From DATLGB01 sp963726825 (GTDB taxonomy: Bacteria; Actinomycetota; Thermoleophilia; Solirubrobacterales; Solirubrobacteraceae), in contig CAVSDT010000001.1 of NCBI GenBank assembly GCA_963726825.1, positions 930,001 through 994,000 of the forward strand: 64,000 nt of DNA, given 5' to 3'. Position 1 is the first letter of the stretch. Each line of letters begins with the position of its first letter. The translations under genes and the position numbers were made by a program. The notes under the pieces were generated by a model, which ran no database searches, was not told the DNA's origin, and saw nothing but the letters and a program-made list of their open reading frames with translations. Positions 8,014-15,755 of the stretch are shown piece by piece.

Positions 8014-8047
8014 CCTTGTGGCAATCGACACGAGGAGAGACGGACAG

Positions 8048-8446
8048 GTGAGAGTCGCCGATGGCATGAACGACGTCGTGTTGACCGTGGGGCCGGCGCA
8101 CACGCTGCGCGAGGTCGCCCGGCAGATGACCGAGCGCAAGGTGGGGGCCGCCGTGGTGCTCGACTCCGAGCTGCCCCAGCCGGGGATCGTGACGGAGCGC
8201 GACGTGCTGCGGGCGGTCGCCGCCGACCTCGACATGGACACCGAGCGGGTCGCCGACCACGCGACGATGGAGCTCATGTCGGCGGCGCCGGACTGGTCAC
8301 TCGAGCGGGCCGCCGAGCTGATGGTGCGCGGCAACTTCCGCCACGTCGTCGTGGTGGAGGGCGCCGAGGTCGCCGGGGTCCTGTCGATGCGCGACATCGT
8401 CCGGTGCTGGACGACGGCCGGCGCGACGTCCGAGGTGGGCGCCTAG
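8048..8446 (+). CDS. CBS-domain pair protein
   Basis: A 132-residue protein made of two CBS motifs and little else, starting VRVADGMNDVVLTVGPAHTL. The first module includes GAAVVLDSE and IVTERDVLRAV; the second includes LMSAAPDWSLERAAELMVRG and VAGVLSMRDIV. Stand-alone CBS pairs usually sense adenine nucleotides or related ligands and regulate a partner. The GTG at 8048 has AGGAG upstream (around 8033-8037); a GTG at 8018 in the same frame is a weaker alternative. It is divergent from the CoA-ligase operon across operator copy 2, so it may sense AMP/ATP balance connected with the ligases; that link is inference. Confidence 0.9.
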   Translation: MRVADGMNDVVLTVGPAHTLREVARQMTERKVGAAVVLDSELPQPGIVTERDVLRAVAADLDMDTERVADHATMELMSAAPDWSLERAAELMVRGNFRHVVVVEGAEVAGVLSMRDIVRCWTTAGATSEVGA

Positions 8447-8456
8447 CCGCAGCGCC

Positions 8457-8476
8457 GACCCGGCGGCCGGCCGGTC
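8457..8476. terminator. possible bidirectional terminator hairpin
   Basis: GACC-C-GGC (8457-8464) pairs with GCC-GGTC (8470-8476) around a 5-base loop between two convergent genes, overlapping the minus-strand stop region. There is no clear U-tract, so it is weak evidence for termination. Confidence 0.3.
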
Positions 8477-10370
8477 AGTCCACGGCGAGCACGACGACCC
8501 GGTCCTCGGCCGCGGGATGGAGCACGGTCGCCTTGGGCGGGTTGACCCGTACGCCGTAGTCGGCCGCCGGGTCGCGCGCCGCGCTCGCGTCGCGGTAGCC
8601 GATCGCGGTCTCGCCGCGCTGCCGGGCGGCCGCGACGACGGTGGCGTAGGTGACGGCGCCGTCGAGGGTCACGTAGTCGCCGGCGGGGCGCAGGTAGATC
8701 TCCGAGCCGTCGGCGTCGAGCAGGTCGCGGAACACGGCGTCCAGGCGGGCGTCCTCTGAGACCTGGGCGAGGATCAGGCTCAGGATCTCGTCCGACACGA
8801 TCACGTCGTCGACCTCGGCGATCTGCGCCAGCACGCGGTTGCGGTCGTCGAGCATCTCGCTGACGATCGCGGGCTTGCGGCCCGCCGGATCGGCCCCGGC
8901 GATCTCGCGCAGGTGCAGCAGCGTCACGAGCGTGCGCGCGTCGGCGCCCTGCACGTCGAGGTCGTCGGAGTAGCAGAGGACGATCACCTGGTCGTGGGCG
9001 GCGACGTCGAGGGCGTCCAGCGTGGCGCGGTCGGTCGTCCGACCCGTGCGCACGTCGGCCTCGAGGTTGACGAGCGGCGGCACGAGCGGGTCGCCGAACT
9101 CGCTCACGACCGACAGCGTGGAGCCGGGGGAGGCGTACGCGTCGAGCTCACGCACCACGCTCGGGGCGCGCTCGTTCCAGCCGAGGACGAGGATCCGCGA
9201 CGGCGGCTCGGGCTGCCGCGGCGCCGCGACCACCGCCGTCTCGTCCACGCGGCCGGTGGCGGCGCCCGCCGTCGCGAGCACCGAGTCGTCCTCGGCGATC
9301 ACGACGAGGAGGCGGCCGTCGATCGGCGTGTCCATCGGCGGGTTCAGGCGCACCCGCCCGTCCGCCTCGGCCACCCCGATCACCGAACAGGACTCGTAGG
9401 CCGTCAGCGCGTCGCCGTAGCTGCCGGCGGCGACCCGGGGGTCGGCGTGGAAGTAGATCTCGTCCCCGTCGAAGTCGAACAGCTCCGTGTAGACCATCGC
9501 CGCGCCGGACTGGCGCGACGTCTGCACGATCAGCCGCGCGACGGTCTCGCGCTTGTTGACGATCACGACCCCCTCGCCGGCGACCATGTGGGCGGCCTCC
9601 AGTGAGGCCGGGTCCTCGATCTCGACGACGACATGGAGCGGATGGGCGTCGGTCCGCGGGACGTGCGTGAGCGCGAGCAGCGTCTTGATCACCCCCATGT
9701 CGGCCTCCTCGCCCTCCGGCGCGAGGACGATGATCGAGCGGGCCGCCTCGTGGTTGCCGATGCGCAGGTCGGTGACGTCGATGGGGGAGCCGGTGCGGCA
9801 GATGACCCGCGTGCCGCGCAGGTCGCCGACCTTCTCGCGGACCTCCTCCTCCATCTCGACCTTGTCGCGCGGCGCGAGGATGACGACCGCGGGGTTGCGA
9901 CGGCTCTCGTTGGCGATCGCGAGCTCGCGCAGGATCGTCACGACGGCGTCCGACCAGCCGAGGATCAGCGTGTGGCCGGTCTCCAGCACGCGCGAGCGGC
10001 CGCGGCGCAGCTCCATCAGCCGGGAGTCGATGGCGGTGGCGATCACGCCGATGAGGGCGGAGACGACGAACAGCCCCGCGATCGTGAGCGCGAGCATCGT
10101 CAGCAGGAAGCGCCACGAGCCGTCGTCGCCGGCGACCGTGCCCGGGTCCAGCGCGTGCATCAGGGAGGTGAACAGCTGGCGTCGCAGCCCGGGCCGGCCC
10201 GCGCCGTCGTCGGGGGCGATCCCCGTCGCGAGCACGACGAGGGTGAAGAAGACGATCAGGACGAACGTGAGGACCGCGAGCCAGCCGACGAGGGCCGAGG
10301 GGCCGCGGGCCATCGAGTTGTCGAAGCGGTAGCGCAGCCGCTCGCGCCGGGTGCTGTCGTGGCGGTCCAT
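8475..10370 (-). CDS. CASTOR/POLLUX-type ion channel (RCK-like domains)
   Basis: A 631-residue membrane protein. The N-terminus RLRYRFDNSMARGPSALVGW leads into a transmembrane helix (about residues 26-50), a pore-like segment, and a second helix near 90-112. Two tandem regulator-of-conductance-like nucleotide-binding folds follow, the first starting GHTLILGWSDAVVTILREL (about 131) and the second at SRILVLGWNERAPSVVREL (about 393). This is the architecture of plant CASTOR/POLLUX/DMI1 and their bacterial homologues, which conduct monovalent cations or Ca2+ in plants; ion selectivity in bacteria is not established. It is a single gene, convergent with the CBS gene and followed upstream by the tRNA-Sec gene. 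Confidence 0.88.
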   Translation of the reverse strand: MDRHDSTRRERLRYRFDNSMARGPSALVGWLAVLTFVLIVFFTLVVLATGIAPDDGAGRPGLRRQLFTSLMHALDPGTVAGDDGSWRFLLTMLALTIAGLFVVSALIGVIATAIDSRLMELRRGRSRVLETGHTLILGWSDAVVTILRELAIANESRRNPAVVILAPRDKVEMEEEVREKVGDLRGTRVICRTGSPIDVTDLRIGNHEAARSIIVLAPEGEEADMGVIKTLLALTHVPRTDAHPLHVVVEIEDPASLEAAHMVAGEGVVIVNKRETVARLIVQTSRQSGAAMVYTELFDFDGDEIYFHADPRVAAGSYGDALTAYESCSVIGVAEADGRVRLNPPMDTPIDGRLLVVIAEDDSVLATAGAATGRVDETAVVAAPRQPEPPSRILVLGWNERAPSVVRELDAYASPGSTLSVVSEFGDPLVPPLVNLEADVRTGRTTDRATLDALDVAAHDQVIVLCYSDDLDVQGADARTLVTLLHLREIAGADPAGRKPAIVSEMLDDRNRVLAQIAEVDDVIVSDEILSLILAQVSEDARLDAVFRDLLDADGSEIYLRPAGDYVTLDGAVTYATVVAAARQRGETAIGYRDASAARDPAADYGVRVNPPKATVLHPAAEDRVVVLAVD

Positions 10371-10420
10371 GGCGGCGGCAGCCTACGGCGCGGGCGCCGC
10401 GGCTGCCCCGCCCTCGGAAG

Positions 10421-10512
10421 CGGAACGGCGATGGAGTCGAACCATCCCACCGGTGGGTTGCACCGGCTCAGGCGTTTTGAAGACGCCCTGGGGCACCGGC
10501 CCCAGCCGCTCC
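10421..10512 (-). tRNA. selC: tRNA-Sec (anticodon TCA)
   Basis: A 92-base gene folding as a selenocysteine tRNA. It has an 8-bp acceptor stem (GGAGCGGC with GCCGTTCC, one G-U), a D arm TGGGGC-CGGT-GCCCCA with the same CGGT loop as the E. coli tRNA, and an anticodon stem GGGCGT/ACGCCT with loop CTTCAAA (anticodon at 10478-10480). A long extra arm (CCGGTG/CACCGG) and T arm GATGG-TTCGACT-CCATC complete it. The discriminator is G and CCA is not encoded. TAGCGT ends seven bases before the 5' end and is a plausible -10 box. The long acceptor and extra arm with UCA anticodon exclude ordinary tRNAs. It implies that the host decodes UGA as Sec; selA, selB, selD and any selenoprotein lie outside the window. 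Confidence 0.87.
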
Positions 10513-10606
10513 GGCAGGAACGCTACGCGGTGCGGCCGGCCGTGTCGCGCGTTCTTCCGGCGCATCGGGGGTACCGAGGGTGCGGGAGCAGACGAGGGGA
10601 GACAGC

Positions 10607-12754
10607 ATGCGCCGGACAGTCGTGGTCGTGGGGATGGTGGCCGTCGCCGCCGCAACGGGCGCCAGCCCGCCGGCGCAGGCGCGCGACCGGGCGGCGCCCG
10701 GCGCCCCGGGAACGCGCGGGACCTGGACCCCGGCGGACAAGCACGGCTTCGGCACGGCCGCGCAGACCGGCAGCCGCGTGTGGTTCACCATGCGGCAGGA
10801 GACCTTGACGGAGACGTACTGGCCGCGCATCGACACGCCCGCCGTGCGATCCCTGCAGTTCGCCGTCGTCGACCGCGGGCGCGCGACGTTCGAAGGGGCG
10901 CGGACGCGTGGACGGGTGACGCCGCTGGACGCCCGCTCGCTCTCCTACCGCCAGGTCGTGACCGCGCGCTCCGGCGCGTGGCGGCTGACGAAGGACGTCG
11001 TGACCGACCCCGACCGCGACGCCGTCGACGTGCGCGTGCACCTGCGGTCGCTGCGCGGGCACAAGCTCAAGCTCTTCGCCGTGCTGGACCCGGCGCTCTC
11101 GAACACGCCGGGGGACGACACCGGCGGCCGCGACCGCCGCGGGCTGCTCGCCTCCGACGCCAAGGGCGCCGTCGCCCTGCAGGCCGAGCACGGCCTCACC
11201 CCCCTGACGAGCGCCTACGCCGGCCGCCGGGGCGACCCGCGCCGCCAGCTGCGTCGCCGCGGCCACCTCGCGCGCGCCACCCGCGCGGCGCGCAAGCCGG
11301 GCAACGTCGTCCAGGGCGCCCGGGTGCGCCTGCGCGGCGGGCGCGCGACGCTCGTGCTCGGCTTCGGCCGCCGCCGGGCCCGGGCCTCCAGGATCGCCGC
11401 ACGCGCGCTCGCCCGCGGCTTCGCCCAGGCGCGCGCCGCCTACGACGCCGGCTGGCACGCCCATCTGGACGCCTTGCCGCCCGCGCCGGCGTCCCTTCCC
11501 GCGGATCTCACCGGGACCTACGACCGCTCGCTGCTCGTCCTCGCCGCCGCCGAGGACAAGACGACCCGCGGCGCAGGTGTCGCGTCGCCGTCCATGCCGT
11601 GGGCGTGGGGCCGGCTGACGATCGACAAGGGCCCGTCGGGCCCGTACCACCTCGTCTGGGCGCGCGACCTCTACCAGGTCGGCACGGGCCTGCTCGCGGC
11701 GGGCGACCGGCCGGGGGCCGAGCGCGCGCTGGACTTCCTCCTCGACGTGCAGCAGAAGGCCGACGGCTCGTTCCCGCAGAACTCGCGCACGGACGGCAAG
11801 CCGTTCTGGACGAGCCTGCAGCTGGACGAGGTCGGCCTGCCGATCGTGCTCGCCTGGCAGCTCGGCCGCCGCGACGCCGCGACGTACGCCAAGGTCAAGG
11901 CCGCGGCGAACTTCATCGTCAAGAAGGGCCCGCAGAGCGAGCAGGAGCGGTGGGAGAACCAGTCGGGCTACTCCCCGGCCTCGATCGGCGCGGAGATCGC
12001 CGGGCTCGTGTGCGCGGCAGACATCGCCCGCGCCAACGGGGACGCGGCCCAGGCCGCGGCGTGGGAGGCCAAGGCCGACGACTGGCAGCGCCGCGTGCAG
12101 GCCTGGACCGCGACGACCACCGGCCCCTACGGCCCCGGGCCGTACTACCTGCGTGTGACGAAGGACGGCAAGCCGAACAAGGGCACGCGCTACGCGATCG
12201 GCGACGGCGGGCCGGGCAAGGCCGACCAGCGCTCGGTCGTGGACCCGAGCGCGCTGGAGCTCGTGCGGCTCGGCGTCAAGCGCTGGGACGACCCGGCGAT
12301 CCGCAACACGCTTGCGGTCATCGACGACGAGCTCGCCGTCAGGACCCCCAACGGGACCTTCTACCACCGCTTCTCCTTCGACGGCTACGGGGAGACGCGG
12401 ACGGGCGCGCCGTGGGACCTCTCCGAGGACGGCTCGGGCCTGACGCTCGGCCGGGCGTGGCCGCTGCTGGCGGGCGAGCGCGGGGAGTACGAGCTGCTCG
12501 CGGGCCGGCCCGCCGACGCGCAGCTGCGCGCGATGGCCGCGACCGCCAACGACGGCGGGATGCTCCCCGAGCAGGTGTGGGACGGCCGTCGGCCCACCGG
12601 CACCCGCGGCACGGTGGCCGGCGAGGGCACGCGGGCGGCCACGCCGCTGACCTGGACGCACGCCCAGTTCCTGCGCCTCGCCTGGTCGATCGACGCGGGC
12701 CGGCCGGTCGAGCAGCCGGCGATCGTGGCGGCGCGCTACGCGGCGGGGCCGTAG
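10607..12754 (+). CDS. secreted glycoside hydrolase family 15 (glucoamylase/glucodextranase-like)
   Basis: A 715-residue exported enzyme. A signal peptide (MRRTVVVVGMVAVAAATGAS, likely cut after AQA near residue 28) precedes a glucodextranase-like beta-sandwich N-domain (to about 280) and an (alpha/alpha)6-barrel. GH15 landmarks are PSMPWAWG and YHLVWARDLYQ, then RWENQSGYSPASIGAEIAG (general-acid region, near residue 450) and MLPEQVWDG (catalytic base Glu, near 654). Family members release glucose from non-reducing ends of alpha-glucans or dextrans. The ATG at 10607 is preceded by GAGGGGAG; an upstream in-frame start at 10580 would disrupt the signal peptide. It is monocistronic and convergent with the OB-HD gene. 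Confidence 0.9.
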   Translation: MRRTVVVVGMVAVAAATGASPPAQARDRAAPGAPGTRGTWTPADKHGFGTAAQTGSRVWFTMRQETLTETYWPRIDTPAVRSLQFAVVDRGRATFEGARTRGRVTPLDARSLSYRQVVTARSGAWRLTKDVVTDPDRDAVDVRVHLRSLRGHKLKLFAVLDPALSNTPGDDTGGRDRRGLLASDAKGAVALQAEHGLTPLTSAYAGRRGDPRRQLRRRGHLARATRAARKPGNVVQGARVRLRGGRATLVLGFGRRRARASRIAARALARGFAQARAAYDAGWHAHLDALPPAPASLPADLTGTYDRSLLVLAAAEDKTTRGAGVASPSMPWAWGRLTIDKGPSGPYHLVWARDLYQVGTGLLAAGDRPGAERALDFLLDVQQKADGSFPQNSRTDGKPFWTSLQLDEVGLPIVLAWQLGRRDAATYAKVKAAANFIVKKGPQSEQERWENQSGYSPASIGAEIAGLVCAADIARANGDAAQAAAWEAKADDWQRRVQAWTATTTGPYGPGPYYLRVTKDGKPNKGTRYAIGDGGPGKADQRSVVDPSALELVRLGVKRWDDPAIRNTLAVIDDELAVRTPNGTFYHRFSFDGYGETRTGAPWDLSEDGSGLTLGRAWPLLAGERGEYELLAGRPADAQLRAMAATANDGGMLPEQVWDGRRPTGTRGTVAGEGTRAATPLTWTHAQFLRLAWSIDAGRPVEQPAIVAARYAAGP

Positions 12755-12764
12755 CGGCCGGGGC

Positions 12765-13616
12765 TCAGGTGACGCCGTGCTCGAGCGCGCCCTTGATCGC
12801 GGCGTCGACCGCGTTCAGGCGCGCGAGCGCGAGCGCCTCGGGCGAGCCGAAGCGCCGCCCGGGGGCGGTGTCGGGCCCGTGGTGGGTCAGCACGCAGTGC
12901 TCGAGGGCGAGGCGGCGCGCCGTCGGGACGGCCGCCATCGCCCGCCGCTCCCCGAGCAGCTGCAGCCCGAGCGTCACGTGGCCGAGCAGGCGCCCCTCCT
13001 CGCTGAGGCCGATCTCGGCGCCGTAGGTGAACTCGCGCAGCTTCCCGAGGTCGTGGACGAGCGCGGCGGTGACGAGCAGGTCCGAATCCAGCCGAGCATG
13101 GAGGATGCAGGTCTCCAGCGCGAGCGTGGCGACGGCGACCGTGTGCTCGAGCAGTCCGCCCAGGTAGGCGTGGTGGCCCGCGCGGGTGCAGGGGGTGCGC
13201 CGCAGCCCTGCCCGGATCGCCTCGTCGCCGAGGACGTCGGCGAGCAGCGCGCGCAGCGGTGGGTCGTGGACCTCGCCGGCGAGGTGCTCGAGGAAGCCGT
13301 CGAGCTCGTCGAGGTCGCGGTAGGCGACGGGGAGGAACGACGCCGGGTCGGCGCCCGGGGCGGGATCGATCGCGGTGACGTCGAGCTGCAGCTCCTCGCG
13401 GAAGCGCTCCACCCGGCCGCGCACCCGCACGAGGTCGCCGCGCTCGAAGCGGCCGGCCAGCACGTCCGCGTCGCGGAACGCGCGCGCCGCGATCGTCCCC
13501 TCGCGGTCGCGCAGGTCCAGGGCGAGGTAGGGGGACCCGGAGCGGCCCATCAGCCGCTCCTTGCGCGTGCACGCCAGCACCATGTCGACCTCCTGGCCGG
13601 CACGCAGGGCGCGCAC
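12765..13616 (-). CDS. OB-fold plus HD-domain phosphohydrolase (YhaM-like exoribonuclease type)
   Basis: A protein of about 283 residues. An N-terminal OB-fold (GQEVDMVLACTRKERL, then GRSGSPYLALDLRDREG) is followed by an HD domain with LLEHTVAVATLA, LVHDLGKLREF and the third metal-site segment VLTHHGPDT. This is the layout of Bacillus YhaM 3'-5' exoribonuclease and related HD phosphohydrolases. The start is uncertain: GTG 13616 fits the domain edge (VRALRAGQEVD), while a TTG at 13664 would add 16 residues. It is divergent from the PAC2 gene. A paralogue with the same domain order lies at 59943-60899. Confidence 0.82.
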   Translation of the reverse strand: MRALRAGQEVDMVLACTRKERLMGRSGSPYLALDLRDREGTIAARAFRDADVLAGRFERGDLVRVRGRVERFREELQLDVTAIDPAPGADPASFLPVAYRDLDELDGFLEHLAGEVHDPPLRALLADVLGDEAIRAGLRRTPCTRAGHHAYLGGLLEHTVAVATLALETCILHARLDSDLLVTAALVHDLGKLREFTYGAEIGLSEEGRLLGHVTLGLQLLGERRAMAAVPTARRLALEHCVLTHHGPDTAPGRRFGSPEALALARLNAVDAAIKGALEHGVT

Positions 13617-13689
13617 GCCGGAGGGTGCCGGTGCGCCGGGGGTCTCGAGGCCGGAGGAGTCCAAGGACCCATCATGTACCGTGGCTCGG

Positions 13690-14604
13690 ATGCAGCCCCT
13701 GCGCTGGGAACGGCGTCCCGACGGCCTTCGCGGCCCGGCGCTCGTCGCAGCCTTCGAGGGGTGGAACGACGCCGGCGACGCGGCCTCCTCCGCCCTCGAG
13801 TTCATCGGTGAGAGCCTCGGCGCGCAGCGCTTCGCGACGCTCGACCCCGAGGACTTCTACGACTTCCAGGCCACCCGGCCCACCGTCTCGTTCGTGGACG
13901 GCATCTCGCGCGCGATCGACTGGCCCGACGTGGAGTTCTCCGCCGCGAGCGTCCCCGGCGCGCCGCGCGACCTCGTGCTCGTCGCCGGTCACGAGCCGTC
14001 ATACCGCTGGCGCACGTTCTGTGACTCGATCCTCGACCTCGCCGAGGCGCTCGGGGTGCAATCCGTCGTCACGCTCGGCTCGCTGCTCGCCGACGTCCCG
14101 CACTCGCGGCCGACGTCGATCACCGGCCTGGCCTCCGACGAGGCGCTGATCGCCCGGGTCGGCCTCACGCAGTCCTCCTACACGGGCCCGACCGGCATCA
14201 CCGGCGTCCTGCACGACGCCTGCCAGCGCCGCGGCATCCCGTCGGTCTCCCTCTGGGCCGCGGTGCCGCACTACATCAACGTCGCCCCCAACCCGAAGGG
14301 CGCGCTCGCGCTCGTGCGCAAGCTCGAGGGCGTCGTCGGCGTGGCCGTCGACGCGACGGAGCTCGAGTCCGCGGCCGACGACTACGAGCGCCAGGTCAAC
14401 CGCGCCGTGGCGGAGGACTCCGACGTGCAGGCCTTCGTCGAGCGGCTCGAGAAGGCCGCCGCGGAGGAGGAGACGCCGGAGGACCCCGACGATCTGCCGT
14501 CGGGCGACATCATCGCGCGCGAGTTCCAGCGCTTCCTGCGCCAGCGCGGTGGTGGCCGAGGGCCGGGCGGCGGCTTCGGCGGGCTGGGCCCCGGCGGGCA
14601 GTGA
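13690..14604 (+). CDS. PAC2-family protein (proteasome-assembly-chaperone-like)
   Basis: A 304-residue protein of the PAC2 family (PF09754). It begins MQPLRWERRPDGLRGPALVA with AFEGWNDAGDAASSAL, then DFQATRPTVSF, ADVPHSRPTSITG, YTGPTGITGVLHDAC and SLWAAVPHYI, all hallmark segments of actinobacterial PAC2 proteins. The C-terminus is an acidic stretch (EEETPEDPDDLPSGD) and a Gly-rich tail. Archaeal and eukaryotic relatives assist proteasome assembly; the bacterial role is unproven. The stop overlaps the start of an MFS gene (GTGA), so the two are co-translated. Confidence 0.9.
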   Translation: MQPLRWERRPDGLRGPALVAAFEGWNDAGDAASSALEFIGESLGAQRFATLDPEDFYDFQATRPTVSFVDGISRAIDWPDVEFSAASVPGAPRDLVLVAGHEPSYRWRTFCDSILDLAEALGVQSVVTLGSLLADVPHSRPTSITGLASDEALIARVGLTQSSYTGPTGITGVLHDACQRRGIPSVSLWAAVPHYINVAPNPKGALALVRKLEGVVGVAVDATELESAADDYERQVNRAVAEDSDVQAFVERLEKAAAEEETPEDPDDLPSGDIIAREFQRFLRQRGGGRGPGGGFGGLGPGGQ

Positions 14605-15755
14605 CGCTCAGCCGCGGGCTGCTGGCGCTGCTCGCCGTCTGCCTGATCGTCGACTCCTCGACCTACAGCGCCATCACGCCGCTGCTGCCCCACTTCGTCG
14701 AGGAGTACGGCTTCACGCGGGCGACGGCGGGTGTCCTGACCGCGGCCAACCCCATCGGCACCGTGCTGTTCTCCCTGCCGGCGGCGCTGCTGGTCTCGCG
14801 CGTCGGGGCCAAGCGGATGACGATCGTCTCCCTGGCGGTCCTCGGCGTCGCGTCGCTCGGCTTCGCGCTCGCGACGAGCGCGCCGCTGCTCGTGCTCGCG
14901 CGCCTCGGCCAGGGCATCGGCGCCTGCGGCCTGTGGTCCTCGGCGCTGGCCTGGACGTTCGCCACGGCTGACCCGGCGCGCCGCTCGGCCGCGCTCGGGA
15001 CGGTGGTCGGCGCGGCGATCTTCGGCGCCGTCGGCGGGCCGGCGCTCGGCTCGCTCGCCGACGTCGTCGGCGTGCGGCCGGTGTTCAGCGTCTTCGTCGT
15101 GCTCCCGGCGGTCCTGATCGTGCTCGTCGCCCGCCGCCCGGCGCCGCCGGCGATGCGGGGCACGGTGCTCGCCGCGCTGCGTGTCGCCGTGCGCGACACC
15201 ACGATGCGCCGCGGCGTGTGGCTGATGCTCGTCCCCGCCTGCGCGTTCGGCGGGCTCTACCTGCTCGTGCCGCTGCGCCTGGACGGCCTCGGGTTCGGGG
15301 CGGCCGCGATCGGGGCGCTGTTCCTCGTCGCCGCGGCGCTCGAGTCCACGATGTCCCCGGTCGTGGGTCGCATCGCCGACCGCCGCGGCCCCGTCCTGCC
15401 CGCCCGGGTCGGCCTCGCCCTCGGCGGCACGGGCCTCGTGGTGCTGGCCCTGCCGCTCGGGGCGGCCGGGGTCGCCGTCCTCGTGCTCGTGGTGATCGGG
15501 GTGCTGGGGATGCTCTGGACCCCCGCGATGACGCTGCTCGCTGCGGGCTCGGAGGACCGGGGCGTCGATCCGGCGTTCGGGTTCGGCCTCGCCAACCTCG
15601 CCTGGGGGGTGGGGACGACCATCGGCGGTGTCGGCGGCGGCGCGCTCGCAGAGGCCACGACGGACGCCGTCCCGTTCCTCGTCCTCGGCGTCGCGGCGCT
15701 GGCGACGGTCGGGGTGCTCGCCCGTCCGCCCCGGGTGCGGGCGCTCGCCGTCTAG
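14601..15755 (+). CDS. MFS transporter
   Basis: A 384-residue major-facilitator protein with about 12 hydrophobic helices. Its first helix contains the DSSTYSAITPLLPHF motif typical of drug/sugar antiporter-like MFS, followed by the loop RVGAKRMTIVS (motif A) and RLGQGIGACGLWSSALAW (motif C region). Substrate unknown; the family includes multidrug exporters and metabolite carriers. GTG at 14601 overlaps the PAC2 stop (GTGA). The stop TAG lies in a CTAG (15752-15755) that also supplies the stop of the convergent helicase gene. Confidence 0.88.
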   Translation: MTLSRGLLALLAVCLIVDSSTYSAITPLLPHFVEEYGFTRATAGVLTAANPIGTVLFSLPAALLVSRVGAKRMTIVSLAVLGVASLGFALATSAPLLVLARLGQGIGACGLWSSALAWTFATADPARRSAALGTVVGAAIFGAVGGPALGSLADVVGVRPVFSVFVVLPAVLIVLVARRPAPPAMRGTVLAALRVAVRDTTMRRGVWLMLVPACAFGGLYLLVPLRLDGLGFGAAAIGALFLVAAALESTMSPVVGRIADRRGPVLPARVGLALGGTGLVVLALPLGAAGVAVLVLVVIGVLGMLWTPAMTLLAAGSEDRGVDPAFGFGLANLAWGVGTTIGGVGGGALAEATTDAVPFLVLGVAALATVGVLARPPRVRALAV

